A DNA stretch of 18,263 bases from Ruminococcaceae bacterium UBA6855 (GTDB taxonomy: Bacteria; Bacillota; Clostridia; Oscillospirales; Acutalibacteraceae). Location of the stretch: NCBI GenBank assembly GCA_002451755.1, contig DKDF01000028.1, positions 1,350-19,612 of the forward strand. Reading direction: 5' to 3'. A program made the position numbers and the translations under genes. The notes below the pieces were generated by a model that saw only the letters and a program-made list of their open reading frames with translations, made no database searches and was not told the DNA's origin. Every line of letters starts with the position of its first letter. Within the stretch, counting starts at the first letter, position 1. This document shows, piece by piece, positions 5,408-12,877 of this stretch.

Positions 5408-7771
5408 ATGCTTGTTTCAATAAACTGGATCAAAGACTATGTTGACCTTGACGGATGCGATATAAAAGGACTCATCAACAAGTTCACCCTCGCCACGGCT
5501 GAGGTTGAGGACATATATTATATGGGACGCGATGTTCAGAAAGTCGTTGTCGGCGAGATAAAGACGCTCGAAAATCACCCCGAGTCGAAGAAGCTTCACC
5601 TGCTCACGGTTGATATCGGCGACAAAACAGTAAACTGCGTATGCGGCGCGCCGAACGTCAGAGTCGGTCAGAAGGTCGCTTTCGCTACCGCCGGCGGCAG
5701 AGTTGTCGCGGGCGAGATCGGCAAGGCAACTGTCGCGGGATATGAATCCGAGGGTATGTGCTGCTCCGAGAAAGAGCTCGGCATCAGCGACGAGAACTCC
5801 GGCATAATGGAGCTCGACCCGTCATACAAGAACGGCACCGACATCAAAGAGCTGTTCCCGATAGACGATATCGTCTTTGAGGTTGACAACAAATCTCTCA
5901 CAAACCGCCCCGACCTCTGGGGTCATTACGGAATAGCGCGCGAATTCGCAGCCCTCACCGGCCGCGAATTAAAGCCGCTCGACCTCGCAAGTCTCGACAG
6001 CGACAGCAAGAACGTTGTCCCCGTAACTATCGGCGACACCGAGCACGTTTTCAGATATTCCTGCCTCAGAATGGCTAACATCACGAAGCATGTCAGCCCG
6101 ATGGAAATCAGAATCAGACTGTTCTACTGCGGCATGAGACCGATAAACCTGCTTGCAGACCTCACGAACTACATCATGCTCGAGATCGGTCAGCCGACTC
6201 ACGCATTCGACGCGACAAAGATCGACCATATCAAGGTTGACATGCCCAAAGAGGAGATTGACTTCACAACCCTCGACGGCACGACGAGAAAGGCGGACAC
6301 CAACACCCTGCTCATCTACAACCACAACGAGCCGGTAGCCATAGCCGGAATCATGGGCGGTCTCGACTCCGAGATAGTCGGCGACACTTCGAGCGTTGTG
6401 CTTGAATCCGCGAACTTCGACGGAATCTGCGTCAGAAAGTCGTCATCTCGCCTCGGTCTGCGCACCGACGCGAGCGCGAGATACGAGAAGATGCTCGACC
6501 CCGAGCTGACTCTCGTCGCCATAAAGCGCTTTGTCAAACTCGTCAAGGATATCGACAGCGGCGCAGTCATCGACTCGAAGCTGACGGACGAATACACAAA
6601 GAAATATCCGCAGATAACGCTCACCTTCGACAAGGCTTATGTTGACAGATACACCGGAATCGAGATAAGCAACGAGCGTATTATCCATACGCTGACACTG
6701 CTCGGCTTCGGCGTTGACGAAAAAGACGGCGTTTTCACCGTCACCGTCCCCTCCTGGAGAGCCACGAAGGATGTCACGATAAAGGCGGACATCATCGAAG
6801 AGATAACGAGAATCTACGGCTACGACAACTTTGAAATCACCACGACCCGCAGCCCCCTCAAGCCCGTTCACAGCGCGCCCGAGAGACTTGTCGGCGACGA
6901 GATAAAGGACATCCTCGTCAAGAAATATTCCATGCACGAGGTTCACTCCTACATCTGGTGCGACAAGAAGAAATACAAGAAGCTCGGCATCGAGGTTGAG
7001 GACAATGTCAAGATACTCAACATCGAGAACTCCGACAACGGCGTTCTGCGCGACTCCATGCTCCCCACCCTGCTCGTCGCGGCATACGAGAACAAGGACT
7101 TCGCGGACAGCTACGGTATATTCGAGATAGGCAGAGTTGTTGAGGGCACCCTCGAAAACGGCTACTGCAACGAGCGCCGCCATCTCGGCGTTGTGCTCTT
7201 CTCGAAGTCGCAGAGTGAGCGCGACCTCTACTACAAGGCTATCGAGGTTATCAACTGCATCTTCGAGCAGATCAAGCACTGCGCACCGAAGTTCGCAAAG
7301 ATAGCTCCCATCCACGCATGGCAGCATCCGAAGAACACAGCCGCCGTTCTTGCAGACGGCAGCGAGGTCGGCTTCGTCTGTGCGCTTCATCCGCAGAACG
7401 CGTCCAAGCTCGACAAGACCGGTTCGGCAGTCTGCATCGAGATGGATATAGACAAGTTCAGCAACGCGAAGGCATACGACATCGAGTTCAAGGAGCCTTC
7501 GACCAAGCAGTCCACCTACTACGATCTCTCACTCGTGCTCAGAAAGGGAGTCACCTACGACGAGCTTTCCGAGAACTGGAAGAGCATGAATATTGAAGAG
7601 CTCGAGAGCGTTAAGCTCATCGACACATACGAGCTGCTCGGCACAAAGAGCATCACGCTCCGCTTCACCTTCTCCTCGCACGACCGCACGCTTGAGATGG
7701 AAGAGGTTCAGGGCTGGATAGACGAGATACTTCGCAGACTGTCCGCGATCGGCGTTTCGCTGAGAGTTTGA
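5408..7771 (+). CDS. pheT: Phenylalanyl-tRNA synthetase beta subunit
   Basis: At 787 aa this is the normal length for a bacterial PheT. The domain order is as expected. An N-terminal segment is followed by the OB-fold tRNA-binding domain (about 40-150, with NHPESKKLHLLTVDIG). Next comes the B3/B4 editing region (around 210-380, RPINLLADLTNYIMLEIGQP), which hydrolyses Tyr-tRNA-Phe. The B5 domain (around 400-480, PSWRATKDVTIKADIIEEI) and the catalytic-like core follow, then the C-terminal FDX-ACB anticodon-binding domain (about 690-787). AGGAGG at 5393-5398 lies within the pheS 3' end, 9 bases before the ATG. No clear terminator follows, but ireB has its own promoter downstream. Confidence 0.97.
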   Translation: MLVSINWIKDYVDLDGCDIKGLINKFTLATAEVEDIYYMGRDVQKVVVGEIKTLENHPESKKLHLLTVDIGDKTVNCVCGAPNVRVGQKVAFATAGGRVVAGEIGKATVAGYESEGMCCSEKELGISDENSGIMELDPSYKNGTDIKELFPIDDIVFEVDNKSLTNRPDLWGHYGIAREFAALTGRELKPLDLASLDSDSKNVVPVTIGDTEHVFRYSCLRMANITKHVSPMEIRIRLFYCGMRPINLLADLTNYIMLEIGQPTHAFDATKIDHIKVDMPKEEIDFTTLDGTTRKADTNTLLIYNHNEPVAIAGIMGGLDSEIVGDTSSVVLESANFDGICVRKSSSRLGLRTDASARYEKMLDPELTLVAIKRFVKLVKDIDSGAVIDSKLTDEYTKKYPQITLTFDKAYVDRYTGIEISNERIIHTLTLLGFGVDEKDGVFTVTVPSWRATKDVTIKADIIEEITRIYGYDNFEITTTRSPLKPVHSAPERLVGDEIKDILVKKYSMHEVHSYIWCDKKKYKKLGIEVEDNVKILNIENSDNGVLRDSMLPTLLVAAYENKDFADSYGIFEIGRVVEGTLENGYCNERRHLGVVLFSKSQSERDLYYKAIEVINCIFEQIKHCAPKFAKIAPIHAWQHPKNTAAVLADGSEVGFVCALHPQNASKLDKTGSAVCIEMDIDKFSNAKAYDIEFKEPSTKQSTYYDLSLVLRKGVTYDELSENWKSMNIEELESVKLIDTYELLGTKSITLRFTFSSHDRTLEMEEVQGWIDEILRRLSAIGVSLRV

Positions 7772-7784
7772 GTTAATTTTCAAA

Positions 7785-7819
7785 ATACCATTGTTTTGTT
7801 GCAGATTTTGGTATATAAT
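7785..7819 (+). promoter_or_regulatory. ireB promoter overlapped by an inverted repeat
   Basis: TTGTTT (7791-7796) and TATAAT (7814-7819) are 17 bases apart, with a start near 7826. ATACCA at 7785-7790 is repeated inverted as TGGTAT at 7809-7814, bracketing the -35 element and reaching the first base of the -10. The arms could be an operator, but they are only 6 bases long. The promoter call is firm, the operator reading speculative. Confidence 0.72.
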
Positions 7820-7842
7820 AAACTTTATGGAGGTGGTTACTC

Positions 7843-8094
7843 ATGGCCGACGAGACTATTCAGTTCTCAATAAAAAACGAAAACGACGAAGAAATGAAAA
7901 AGATACTCCTCGAGGTTTACAACGCACTTAACGAAAAGGGGTACAATTCGGTCAGCCAGATAGTTGGCTACATCCTTTCTGAGGATCCGACATATATCAC
8001 CACCCACAACAATGCCCGCAGTCTTGTGCGAAAGCTGGACAGAGACGAGCTGCTGCAGAGCATGGTTGAGGATTATCTCGGAATCAAAAAATAA
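7843..8094 (+). CDS. ireB: IreB family regulatory phosphoprotein (UPF0297/DUF965)
   Basis: This 83-aa protein matches the highly conserved Firmicutes IreB family. It opens with an acidic N-terminus containing the T-I-Q-F segment. The core includes EVYNALNEKGYNSVSQIVGYILSEDPTYITTHNNAR, and it ends with LVRKLDRDELLQSMVEDYL. In Enterococcus, IreB is phosphorylated on threonine by the membrane kinase IreK and affects cephalosporin resistance; the threonine near the N-terminus here is a candidate site. GGAGGTGG lies 6 bases before the ATG, downstream of a good promoter. In many Firmicutes this gene sits between alaS and ruvX. Here alaS is 8 kb away on the other strand and ruvX is absent. Confidence 0.95.
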   Translation: MADETIQFSIKNENDEEMKKILLEVYNALNEKGYNSVSQIVGYILSEDPTYITTHNNARSLVRKLDRDELLQSMVEDYLGIKK

Positions 8095-8127
8095 AGTGCA
8101 ACTATAACCCGATTGGAGTGACATTGA

Positions 8128-8421
8128 GTGGCGGAGAACAAGAAGCTTCTCATGTACAAGGGCAAGCCCCTTGTCAGAAAAGACAACACGCTTTATTACG
8201 GATACATGGATGAGCCCTGCATTATCATGATGCAGATAACCTCGACCAAGGACGTAAACGGCGCGGAGCTCTCGGATAAAATACTCGTGCAGCTCGTCAG
8301 CACAAATGAAGATCTTCGTCCGCGCGACAGGATCCTCAAGAAGGCGGAGCGCAGAGGTCTCTACAGCGCGATAGACATCGGTTCTATCTGGCTTGAGCGT
8401 GAGCTTCAGAAAAGAGCATAA
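8128..8421 (+). CDS. Small conserved protein of unknown function downstream of ireB
   Basis: This 97-aa soluble protein has no signal peptide or membrane segment. It opens with KKLLMYKGKPLVRKDNTLYY, continues with a beta-rich middle, and ends in an amphipathic helical region IDIGSIWLERELQKRA. I recall similar short proteins in Oscillospirales genomes but know no function for them. The start is GTG at 8128, with TTGGAG 9 bases upstream; no ATG is available in the frame near that site. It follows ireB by 33 bases and is closed by a terminator, so the two form one transcript. It takes the slot where ruvX or a DUF1292 gene often follows ireB, but I see no match to either. Confidence 0.8.
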   Translation: MAENKKLLMYKGKPLVRKDNTLYYGYMDEPCIIMMQITSTKDVNGAELSDKILVQLVSTNEDLRPRDRILKKAERRGLYSAIDIGSIWLERELQKRA

Positions 8422-8422
8422 C

Positions 8423-8458
8423 AAAAGGCGGAGCACTGAAAACGGTGCTCCGCTTTTT
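8423..8458 (+). terminator. Terminator of the ireB operon
   Basis: GCGGAGCAC (8428-8436) pairs perfectly with GTGCTCCGC (8445-8453), followed by TTTTT. It starts 6 bases after the stop of the 97-aa gene. Confidence 0.93.
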
Positions 8459-8466
8459 ACTTTGGC

Positions 8467-8508
8467 AAAAAATGAACCCTCTGCACTCGGCAGAGGGTTC
8501 AGGTTTTT
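8467..8508. terminator. Bidirectional terminator between convergent operons
   Basis: TGAACCCTCTGC (8473-8484) and its perfect complement at 8490-8501 form a 12-bp stem with a 5-base loop. On the minus strand it is followed by TTTTTT, so it ends the cdaA-cdaR transcript. On the plus strand GG then TTTTT follows, giving a backup for the ireB operon. Confidence 0.9.
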
Positions 8509-8509
8509 A

Positions 8510-9799
8510 TTACTGGACTTTTTCGAGTCTGTAGCTGACGGTGTATCTGTTGTGCACCCAGCAATTGTTGCTGTCCTTGACATAGGCACGGGCATATGCC
8601 GTGCCGTGGGACTGGGTGGGGTCGGCACTGCTGAGATCTACCTCGGCGAAGAGCTGATCCGTGGTTATCTTTTCGAGATTCTCTTTCGGACCGACGACCT
8701 CGACGGACGGTATGCGCGTCTGAGTCACGACCGCTTTATATCCGGCGGGGACATTGATGAACGAGATATTGTTGGCACTCACCGAGCTCTTTTGTGATGT
8801 CACGCCGCTCATCTCGACCGTGACCTTGAGCTTCGTCTCCCCGCTCATGACCTTGACTCCGCTCAACGTCGTCAGGTCTATGGTTATCTCATTCCTGCCC
8901 GCGCCGAGCATATAGAAATCGATATCGGCGACCGACAGCTCGGTTATGGACGAGAGCTTCGTCGCATCCATAGTGAAATTGAGTCTCGCGGGGCTGCAGG
9001 TAAACGCGGGCGGGTTGCTCGCGTAAGCGGCGGGCGCATTCTTGAAAGTTACTGTGGTCGGCAGTTCGGCGCGCTGATAGATCGGAAGAGTCATTGTGAT
9101 ATCCGAGAGTCCGTCATTGACGGTTATATACTGGAGCTTTCCGCCGTATTCGCTCAGCGGGATTATCTCGGCGTCGAGCGTTGTGGTCGCGCTGATTTTC
9201 TTGTTCAGAGTCACGCGCGCGACAACTTTCTTTATCTTCGCCATCTCGGTCACGGGGCCCGAGAGCTTCACGGTGTTTGCAGAGAGCACCGGGGTTTCGG
9301 CTATCAGTCCGTTTGTGACATACGACGCGCCGTCATAGACAACATCGGGCTGGAGAGTGTATTCGCCCTCTTTGTAATAGTCGAAATACACATTTATCGA
9401 ATCCTGCGAGAGCGAAACTATCTCGTAGTTCGCCTTGCTCGGGTCTTTTGCAGTCACTTCGAGTTTCAGGGTCTGGCTACCCGTAGAGTCGACATAGTTA
9501 GTCTTGGCGACAACGGAGATATCGTCTTTTGTGAGCACGCTTTCGGCGACCTCGTAGCGCTTGCCGTGAACCTTGACTTCAACCGTGAAATCCGTGTTGC
9601 CGAACATCTGGAGTCCGAGATTCGAGACATTGTTTGATATCTCGATTTTGACAGGGACATCTTTTATTATTCGGTCATCCTCGGGGCTCGCCTGAATGGC
9701 GACAACGATCCAGATTATAACCGCAGCAATTATCGAAAGCGCCAGGACGAATCTGTTATCATATATGAGATTTCTGAGGCTTATTTTTTTCTTTTTCAT
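8510..9799 (-). CDS. cdaR: CdaR, YbbR-domain regulator of diadenylate cyclase
   Basis: This 429-aa protein has a basic N-terminus and one membrane segment (about 18-36, FVLALSIIAAVIIWIVVAI). A long extracytoplasmic part follows, made of about four YbbR repeats (roughly 45-145, 150-245, 248-335, 340-428). The last contains the typical VEVVGPKENLEKI and AEVDLSS. CdaR binds CdaA at the membrane and adjusts c-di-AMP synthesis. Its ATG overlaps the cdaA stop (ATGA), and GGAGG lies 9 bases upstream inside cdaA, so the two are translationally coupled. In most Firmicutes glmM follows; here the operon ends at a terminator right after cdaR. Confidence 0.93.
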   Translation of the reverse strand: MKKKKISLRNLIYDNRFVLALSIIAAVIIWIVVAIQASPEDDRIIKDVPVKIEISNNVSNLGLQMFGNTDFTVEVKVHGKRYEVAESVLTKDDISVVAKTNYVDSTGSQTLKLEVTAKDPSKANYEIVSLSQDSINVYFDYYKEGEYTLQPDVVYDGASYVTNGLIAETPVLSANTVKLSGPVTEMAKIKKVVARVTLNKKISATTTLDAEIIPLSEYGGKLQYITVNDGLSDITMTLPIYQRAELPTTVTFKNAPAAYASNPPAFTCSPARLNFTMDATKLSSITELSVADIDFYMLGAGRNEITIDLTTLSGVKVMSGETKLKVTVEMSGVTSQKSSVSANNISFINVPAGYKAVVTQTRIPSVEVVGPKENLEKITTDQLFAEVDLSSADPTQSHGTAYARAYVKDSNNCWVHNRYTVSYRLEKVQ

Positions 9800-10677
9800 T
9801 TCTTAAAACCTCCGAACAGCTTGCGTATGCCCTTGACGGCGGCCTTATCTTCGTTATTCGTTCCGCAAAGGTAGCGAACAAGGTGCTCACGCAGATCGGA
9901 ATCGGTGAGATTTCTTATAAGCTGACCCTTGCAGGCGATGGAAATTGTTCCGGTCTCCTCGGAAGTGACGACTATCATCGCGTCGCCCTGCTCGCTCATG
10001 CCTATGGCGGCTCTGTGGCGGGTTCCGAGCTGGGTATCGAGATTTTCTTTCTGAGTCAGAGGAAGGACGCAGCCCGCGGCAACTACCCTGCCGTCGCGGA
10101 TAACTGCAGCTCCGTCATGGAGCGGCGCGCCGTGATAGAAAATATTGCCTATCAGCTCGCGCGAGACTATTGCATCGACGGGAGTTCCGCTCTTTATGAT
10201 ATCGCCGAGGAGCGTATCATGCTCAAAAACGATAAGCGAACCTGTCTTGCTTTCGCTCATGCTCTGGCACGCTTTGCACACGGCGTAGATTGAATCCTTT
10301 ATCTTCTGATTGCGCTCCGTCTCCTCGTCGCGCACGCCGAAAAGATTGAGCTTTGTTATGCTGCGTCTGCCGACGGATTCAAGCATATGGCGCAGCTCGG
10401 GCTGGAAGAGGATGACGAGGACTATAATTATCTCGCCGAAAACTTTTTTGAATATGAACTCACTCGCCTGCATATCGAGCAGGTAAATGGCAAGATAAGC
10501 CACACCGAAAAGCAGAAGACCCTTTGCAAGCTGAATGGCCTTCGTCTCACGGATGAGCTTGATAACACTATAAAGAATGAACGCAACGAGGCAGATATCC
10601 AGGAAATCCGTGAAGGCGAAGTCGGAGAATACGACCTTCAGCTGATCCCAGAGAGATGCGATCTTTTCAGTAAACAT
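9796..10677 (-). CDS. cdaA: Diadenylate cyclase CdaA (DacA)
   Basis: This is a 293-aa membrane enzyme converting two ATP to c-di-AMP, the messenger controlling potassium and osmolyte balance and wall integrity. Three membrane segments (about 25-42, 50-67, 81-93) precede a DAC domain carrying both signature motifs: DGA at 188-190 (LHDGAAVI) and GTRHR at 218-222. The ATG at 10675-10677 is preferred because GAGAGG lies 7 bases before it. An ATG six bases upstream is too close to that site, and a TTG at 10693-10695 has no suitable site. It has its own promoter just after ispF and is coupled to cdaR by a 4-base overlap. Confidence 0.95.
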   Translation of the reverse strand: MFTEKIASLWDQLKVVFSDFAFTDFLDICLVAFILYSVIKLIRETKAIQLAKGLLLFGVAYLAIYLLDMQASEFIFKKVFGEIIIVLVILFQPELRHMLESVGRRSITKLNLFGVRDEETERNQKIKDSIYAVCKACQSMSESKTGSLIVFEHDTLLGDIIKSGTPVDAIVSRELIGNIFYHGAPLHDGAAVIRDGRVVAAGCVLPLTQKENLDTQLGTRHRAAIGMSEQGDAMIVVTSEETGTISIACKGQLIRNLTDSDLREHLVRYLCGTNNEDKAAVKGIRKLFGGFKK

Positions 10678-10700
10678 AGGCATACCTCTCTTCAATTCCT

Positions 10701-10729
10701 ATAATACCATAAAACGCGCCTGAAATCAA
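10701..10729 (-). promoter_or_regulatory. Promoter of cdaA-cdaR
   Basis: On the minus strand TTGATT (10724-10729) and TATTAT (10701-10706) are separated by 17 bases, with a TGG extension before the -10. It starts 2 bases beyond the ispF stop codon, which gives c-di-AMP synthesis its own transcription start. Confidence 0.8.
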
Positions 10730-10730
10730 A

Positions 10731-11204
10731 TTACTTCTCAATAAGGCAGACGGCGGAGGCACTTATTCCCTCGCGGCGTCCCGTGAAACCGAGTCCCTCT
10801 TCGGTGGTCGCCTTGACGCTGACGCATGAAACATCGAGCGAGCAGGCGTCGGCTATGTTGCGGCGCATTTCATCTATATACGGGCGCAGCTTCGGAGCCT
10901 GGGCGGCGACGGTGGAGTCAATATTGACTATATGCCAGCCCTGAGCGCCGATAACACGCACTACTTCGCGCAGAAGCTCGAGACTGTCCGCGCCCTTGTA
11001 TTTTTCATCGCTGTCCGGGAAGAGGCAGCCTATATCCCCCATTGCCGCCGCGCCGAGCAGCGCGTCGCTGATGCTGTGGAGCAGAACATCGGCATCCGAA
11101 TGACCGAGAAGTCCCATGGTATGGGGTATATCAACGCCGCCGATTATGAGCTTTCGCCCCTCGACAAGCTTATGAACATCGTATCCGCTGCCTATTCTTA
11201 TCAT
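10731..11204 (-). CDS. ispF: 2-C-methyl-D-erythritol 2,4-cyclodiphosphate synthase
   Basis: This 157-aa protein is the usual size for IspF, which cyclises 4-diphosphocytidyl-methylerythritol 2-phosphate in the non-mevalonate isoprenoid pathway. The zinc ligands Asp9 and His11 (SGYDVH) and His43 (GHSDADVLLH, 34-43) are all present. So are the FPDSDEKYKGADS loop and the C-terminal KATTEEGLGFTGRREGISA substrate-binding stretch. Its ATG overlaps the rnmV stop in TAATG, with GGAG 10 bases upstream, so translation is probably coupled. The usual partner ispD is not adjacent. Confidence 0.97.
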   Translation of the reverse strand: MIRIGSGYDVHKLVEGRKLIIGGVDIPHTMGLLGHSDADVLLHSISDALLGAAAMGDIGCLFPDSDEKYKGADSLELLREVVRVIGAQGWHIVNIDSTVAAQAPKLRPYIDEMRRNIADACSLDVSCVSVKATTEEGLGFTGRREGISASAVCLIEK

Positions 11205-11806
11205 TAGTTATCATCTCCGCTGAGTGAAAATTTTCTTATACTTTCCTGAAATTCATCGTATGTCATGAAAATATTTATCATATCGACGAGCGCGCTCGTC
11301 GAAAGGCGCTCGGGGAGCGAAAGGCTGCGCAGGAACTTCTTGCGCAGAGCCGCCGAATCCGCTTTTCCGCTGAGCCCGGCTTCGTAGAGGTCGGCGACGG
11401 TTACAGCTCGGCTCTTTTCCTGCGTGCTCTCGCAGGTGACTCCGGCGCGGTTGAGCGCTTCAAGCAAGATTTCTGTATCAATTCCCTCGACGCCCAATTT
11501 GCCCTCTTTAGACGGCGCGTCCTTTCTGCGCTCTTTGCCGAACACATCGGGAATATAGGCGTGAATGACGCTGTCTTTGGGCACGCTTCCGCCGATAAAC
11601 GAACGGATTTTAAAGCCCGCCGAGTCGCTGTCGGTCAATATGACTATGCCGCGCGTCTGAGCGAGGCGTTTTATCAGTCTCTGCTTCTCTTTGTCTTTGA
11701 AAATGCCGAAGCCGTCGGTCTGTATTATAACGGTATCGAGGACTGTGGAGAGTTTTATTTTATCATACTTCCCCTCGACGATGACCGCCTGTTTTATCTT
11801 TATCAT
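11204..11806 (-). CDS. rnmV: Ribonuclease M5 (5S rRNA maturase), TOPRIM family
   Basis: This 200-aa protein has a TOPRIM domain in its first half: Glu11 in VIVEGKYDKIKL and Asp59/Asp61 in ILTDSDSAGFKIR, the acidic residues that bind catalytic magnesium. A C-terminal RNase M5-specific region (DUF4093-like) follows, with LSLPERLSTSALVDMINIFMTYDEF. RNase M5 cuts 5S rRNA precursor at the mature ends. In many Firmicutes it sits next to ksgA; here it lies between holA and ispF. It starts with ATG at 11806 and has only a weak ribosome binding site, so translation may depend on re-initiation after holA, 24 bases upstream. Confidence 0.9.
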   Translation of the reverse strand: MIKIKQAVIVEGKYDKIKLSTVLDTVIIQTDGFGIFKDKEKQRLIKRLAQTRGIVILTDSDSAGFKIRSFIGGSVPKDSVIHAYIPDVFGKERRKDAPSKEGKLGVEGIDTEILLEALNRAGVTCESTQEKSRAVTVADLYEAGLSGKADSAALRKKFLRSLSLPERLSTSALVDMINIFMTYDEFQESIRKFSLSGDDN

Positions 11807-11830
11807 TTTACTATCAACACCATCCGGCGT

Positions 11831-12877
11831 TTATTTTCGTGACTGTATCGCCACAAACAGCTTGACAAGCAGCTCCTCCATAACTATTCTGTTATCAACG
11901 GCGGAGCTTTTGAGCAGCGTATCAGCCCGATGCAGTTCATCGAGACACTGCCGCAAAACGCGCACGCTCAGAGCCGACGCCTGGCGCGAAACTTTTGTCA
12001 ATTTGAACTCGCGTCCGCGGTAGTTTGAGAATATCTCCGCCGGCTGAGTGTCTCTGTAGCCCGCAGACACGCTGACCTTGACGCGATAGATATCGACAAA
12101 GACGGATATCACTGCACCCATTATCATCATAACATCCGCGCGCTGGGCGAAGAGCATATTGAGCGTTTCATACGCCTTGTCGAAATTATCCGAGATTATA
12201 TATTTTGTCAGGTCGAATGCATTCGCCTCGATAGTCTTGACACACATCAGGTCGATATCCGCGCGGGTTATCTCGCGTCCCTCGGCATATGCCGAGAGCT
12301 TGTCGATTTCGTTTAAAAGAGTCACCATATCGTCCCCGACGCAGGAGACAAGATATTCGGCGTTTCGCTGGCTGAGCGAAGAATCGCGCTTCTGCGCCGC
12401 GCCGACGAGCATTTTGGCAAGCTCATAAGCGGTCTTTTTGTTGAGCTCGACCGCATTGCCGTGCTTCGTGAAAAGCGAGACTGCCTTCTTGGCCTTTGCA
12501 GTCTTTTTGAGCGAATCCGCCTTGCCGATATAGAAAATCAGCGTGCAGTAATCCGGGACATCGCCGACTATTTTTTCGAGCTTTTCATAGGAATCCTCGT
12601 CGAGCGAATCGACAGCCATATCCTTGACGAACACGCAGGTGCTGCTGCTCATCATCGGAAAAGCCTCGACCGCCTGCTCGATATCCTCGAGGGTACACGA
12701 CGCGCCGTCGAAGAAATGATAGTTGAAATCCGCAAAGTCCGGGCTGACGGCTTTATCCTTGAGCTTCGAGGAATAGAATTCCTTGAGATAGCTCTCCGTT
12801 CCGAAAAACAGGAACGCACCGCCGATATCTCCGCTTCTTATAAGCGCCTTTATCTCTTTTTCGCCGATAGCAGCCAT
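11831..12877 (-). CDS. holA: DNA polymerase III subunit delta
   Basis: This 348-aa protein is the length expected for HolA, the wrench subunit of the clamp loader that opens the sliding clamp. The N-terminal P-loop-like domain (GAFLFFGTESYLKEFY, about 19-34) lacks an ATPase Walker motif, as usual. TAYELAKMLVGAAQKRDSSLSQRNAEYL and VTLLNEIDKLSAYAEGREIT are the typical mid-domain signatures. The ending (VDNRIVMEELLVKL) is that of the C-terminal collar domain. The ATG follows the comEC stop directly (TGAATG), with AAAGG inside comEC as ribosome binding site. The comEC-holA order is common in Firmicutes. Confidence 0.94.
   Translation of the reverse strand: MAAIGEKEIKALIRSGDIGGAFLFFGTESYLKEFYSSKLKDKAVSPDFADFNYHFFDGASCTLEDIEQAVEAFPMMSSSTCVFVKDMAVDSLDEDSYEKLEKIVGDVPDYCTLIFYIGKADSLKKTAKAKKAVSLFTKHGNAVELNKKTAYELAKMLVGAAQKRDSSLSQRNAEYLVSCVGDDMVTLLNEIDKLSAYAEGREITRADIDLMCVKTIEANAFDLTKYIISDNFDKAYETLNMLFAQRADVMMIMGAVISVFVDIYRVKVSVSAGYRDTQPAEIFSNYRGREFKLTKVSRQASALSVRVLRQCLDELHRADTLLKSSAVDNRIVMEELLVKLFVAIQSRK

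Noticed and set aside
6443..7390. Minus-strand frame of 315 codons opposite pheT
   Set aside because: It is the antisense shadow, Val/Leu/Asp-rich as expected from the complement of the coding frame.
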